NCBI GenBank assembly: GCA_040414865.1
Contig: JBEDUR010000167.1
Location: 1 to 7,930, forward strand
Length of the DNA stretch: 7,930 nucleotides
DNA from: Palsa-461 sp040414865
GTDB taxonomy: Bacteria; Actinomycetota; Acidimicrobiia; Acidimicrobiales; RAAP-2
Direction: 5' to 3'
The stretch's first letter is position 1, and every line of letters starts with the position of its first letter. Both the position numbers and the translations under genes were made by a program. The notes under the pieces were generated by a model. The model had not been told where the DNA came from. It ran no database searches and saw only the letters and a list, made by a program, of their open reading frames with translations. Below are positions 6,758 to 7,930 of the stretch, in pieces.

Positions 6758-7540
6758 GAGCTCCCCCAGGATCTCCTTGGCGTAGGTGACCTTCCCGGTC
6801 TGGGTGGCCGGGTCGCCGGTTGCCAACGCGTAAACCGCTTCGGCCATCACCTCGACCGGCTCCTGGCGCTCAGGCGGCGTGAACTCGTCCAACCGGTGGT
6901 GCTTCACCCCGGGAGTGACCACGAGGCCCGACGGCGAGACCACGTTCACCGCCACGTTGTCCTGGTAGACCTCGGAGGCGAGCCCGGTTGTGAACCGCTC
7001 GAGGGCGGCCTTGCACATGCCGTAGACGGTCCCGCCGCCACCGCCGCCGCGGCCACCGTAGGGGGGTCCGACCGGGTGTCGGGCAGCTCCGGAGGAGATG
7101 TTGACGATCCAGCCGCTCTTGCGCTCCCGCATGCCCGGGAGGACCAGCTGGGCCAGCTCGAACGGTGCCCGCACCTGGACCTCGAACATGAGCCGGAAGT
7201 GCTTCTCGGTGAACTCGGTCACCGGCTCGAAGTAGGTGATGGCGGCGTTGTTCACGAGGATGTCGATCGGGCCGAGATCGGCGGCGGCAGTGTCGACGAT
7301 CCGCTGGCGGTCGGCTTGGATGGACAGGTCCGCCGGTACGGGGATTGCCCGTCCGCCCTCCTGATTGATCTTGTCGACCACGGTGGCCACGCTTCCCTCG
7401 AATGGGTGGTCGCCCTCCTTGGCCGTCCGCGCCGTGACGGCGACGGCCGCGCCGGCCTGAGCGAGACGCTCGGCCACTGAGGCTCCGATCCCCCGGCTGG
7501 CCCCGGTGACGACGGCCACCTTCCCCGACAGCTCCCCCAC
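6749..7540 (-). CDS. SDR family NAD(P)-dependent oxidoreductase
   Basis: A 263-residue short-chain dehydrogenase/reductase with a Rossmann fold, oxidising or reducing a hydroxyl/keto group with NAD(P). The cofactor glycine motif is TGASRGIG (12-19), NNAA is at 97-100, the catalytic Ser is in NISSGAA (149 or 150), and YGMCK gives Tyr173 and Lys177. Two features are unusual. The Asn of the classical Asn-Ser-Tyr-Lys tetrad appears to be Gln122 (FEVQVRAPF). A Gly-rich insert, PPYGGRGGGGGGTVYG (159-174), lies directly before the active Tyr. The usual PG after the substrate strand is PSG (203-205). The start is the GTG at 7540, six bases after an AGGAGG site; the frame extends to 7762 but that part would run into the PhzF-like gene on the other strand and has no SDR character. 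It converges on the acyl-CoA cluster. A 3-hydroxyacyl-CoA or hydroxysteroid dehydrogenase role is possible, not demonstrated. Confidence 0.92.
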   Translation of the reverse strand: MGELSGKVAVVTGASRGIGASVAERLAQAGAAVAVTARTAKEGDHPFEGSVATVVDKINQEGGRAIPVPADLSIQADRQRIVDTAAADLGPIDILVNNAAITYFEPVTEFTEKHFRLMFEVQVRAPFELAQLVLPGMRERKSGWIVNISSGAARHPVGPPYGGRGGGGGGTVYGMCKAALERFTTGLASEVYQDNVAVNVVSPSGLVVTPGVKHHRLDEFTPPERQEPVEVMAEAVYALATGDPATQTGKVTYAKEILGELGR

Positions 7541-7546
7541 GGCATT

Positions 7547-7552
7547 CCTCCT
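7547..7552 (-). promoter_or_regulatory. Strong ribosome binding site fixing the SDR GTG start
   Basis: On the minus strand AGGAGG lies six bases before the GTG at 7540. It is the best Shine-Dalgarno in the window and decides the SDR start, directly before the conserved GELSGKVAVVTGASRGIG. Confidence 0.8.
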
Positions 7553-7560
7553 CGTCGGTA

Positions 7561-7580
7561 GCGGGCACCTGGTGGCCCGC
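7561..7580. promoter_or_regulatory. Imperfect dyad in the SDR leader, possible operator or hairpin
   Basis: GCGGGC (7561-7566) and GCCCGC (7575-7580) form a perfect 6-base dyad around ACCTGGTG. The inner ACC and GGT continue the symmetry with one extra G, so the dyad is nearly continuous over 20 bases. It lies eight bases upstream of the SDR ribosome binding site, in the 118-base gap to the divergent PhzF-like gene. As DNA it could be an operator for the divergent pair; as RNA, a small leader hairpin. No promoter hexamers were recognised in this gap. Confidence 0.3.
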
Positions 7581-7658
7581 CGATCGGCCTTATCTTCGCT
7601 CAGGGCAAACGATTTCGCACATGCCCGGTCCAGCGCAGCCCGTCGGTAGGGTTGCCCG

Positions 7659-7930
7659 ATGCCGCTCCAGCTCACCGTCGTCGACGCCTTTACCGACCGG
7701 CTCTTTGCCGGCAACCCGGCCGCGGTCTGCGTCGTCGAGGAGTTCCCCGATGGCGGGCTCATGCAGGCGGTCGCGGCCGAGATGCACCTGGCCGAGACGG
7801 CCTTCGCCGTCCCCCGCAGCCCCGACTGCTACGACCTGCGCTGGTTCACTCCGACCGTCGAGGTGCCCCTGTGCGGTCACGCCACCCTGGCGACCGTCCA
7901 CGTGCTCGGGCGCCCGGTCCGCTTTCGGAC
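7659..7930 (+). CDS. PhzF family protein (isomerase/epimerase-like), C-terminus cut by window edge
   Basis: The first 90 residues of a protein of about 260-300 residues in this family. The start ATG at 7659 follows GTAGGG with a 7-base gap. The N-terminal signature LTVVDAFTDRLFAGNPAAVC (5-24) is typical. Glu46 in HLAETAF corresponds to the catalytic glutamate of PhzF, and RWFTPTVEVPLCGHATLA has the conserved GHAT segment. PhzF itself isomerises trans-2,3-dihydro-3-hydroxyanthranilate in phenazine synthesis, but most members outside phenazine clusters have no proven substrate, and no other phenazine gene is seen here. It is divergent from the SDR with 118 bases between starts, so they may share control. 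The right half of the protein lies outside the window. Confidence 0.9.
   Translation, partial: MPLQLTVVDAFTDRLFAGNPAAVCVVEEFPDGGLMQAVAAEMHLAETAFAVPRSPDCYDLRWFTPTVEVPLCGHATLATVHVLGRPVRFR

Noticed and set aside
6213..6785. 190-codon plus frame overlapping the hydrolase end
   Set aside because: An Arg-rich out-of-frame shadow; the hydrolase frame carries the catalytic motifs and continues through this region.
7541..7762. Upstream extension of the SDR frame
   Set aside because: It overlaps the start of the PhzF-like gene on the opposite strand, lacks SDR character, and the AGGAGG site selects the GTG at 7540.
7659..7930. Phenazine biosynthesis cluster suggested by the PhzF-like gene
   Set aside because: Only the PhzF fold is present; no other phenazine gene is seen, and most members of this family lie outside such clusters.

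Overview
The window is GC-rich, densely coded bacterial chromosome. Codons strongly favour G or C at the third position, starts include ATG, GTG and TTG, and the proteins resemble actinobacterial acyl-CoA enzymes. I read it as Actinomycetota, possibly an acidimicrobiial or mycobacterial-type lineage; no rRNA or other marker settles this. I found no tRNA, rRNA, CRISPR array, insertion sequence or phage gene.

Layout: (1) 1-1709, minus strand: a 14-helix drug:H+ antiporter of the DHA2 (EmrB/QacA) type, cut by the left edge only after its last membrane helix. (2) 1710-2085: a divergent intergenic region holding several short inverted repeats and a doubtful small upstream frame. (3) 2086-6729, plus strand: a tight four-gene cluster of acyl-CoA dehydrogenase, thiolase, crotonase-fold enzyme and an alpha/beta-hydrolase. 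The gaps are 49 and 15 bases, followed by a 4-base overlap. (4) 6749-7540, minus strand: a short-chain dehydrogenase/reductase (SDR) convergent with the cluster, 19 bases from its end. (5) 7659 to the right edge, plus strand: the first 90 residues of a PhzF-family protein, divergent from the SDR.

How the genes may work together: the cluster has the enzymes of a beta-oxidation-type route for a CoA ester. The dehydrogenase introduces a double bond, the crotonase-fold enzyme hydrates or isomerises, and the thiolase cleaves. The crotonase lacks both hydratase glutamates and keeps a PDSG aspartate, so an isomerase-like step is at least as likely as plain hydration. The hydrolase could release the acid substrate from an ester or lactone, or act on a CoA thioester. 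The convergent SDR could supply a hydroxyacyl oxidation step. The substrate is unknown (steroid side chain, terpenoid or branched acid are all possible), and no CoA ligase or regulator gene lies in the window.

Overall this is a fairly ordinary catabolic region. I see no clearly new system. The best leads are the unusual active sites of the crotonase and SDR, the palindromes in the divergent promoter region, and the ATGA junction at the transporter start.
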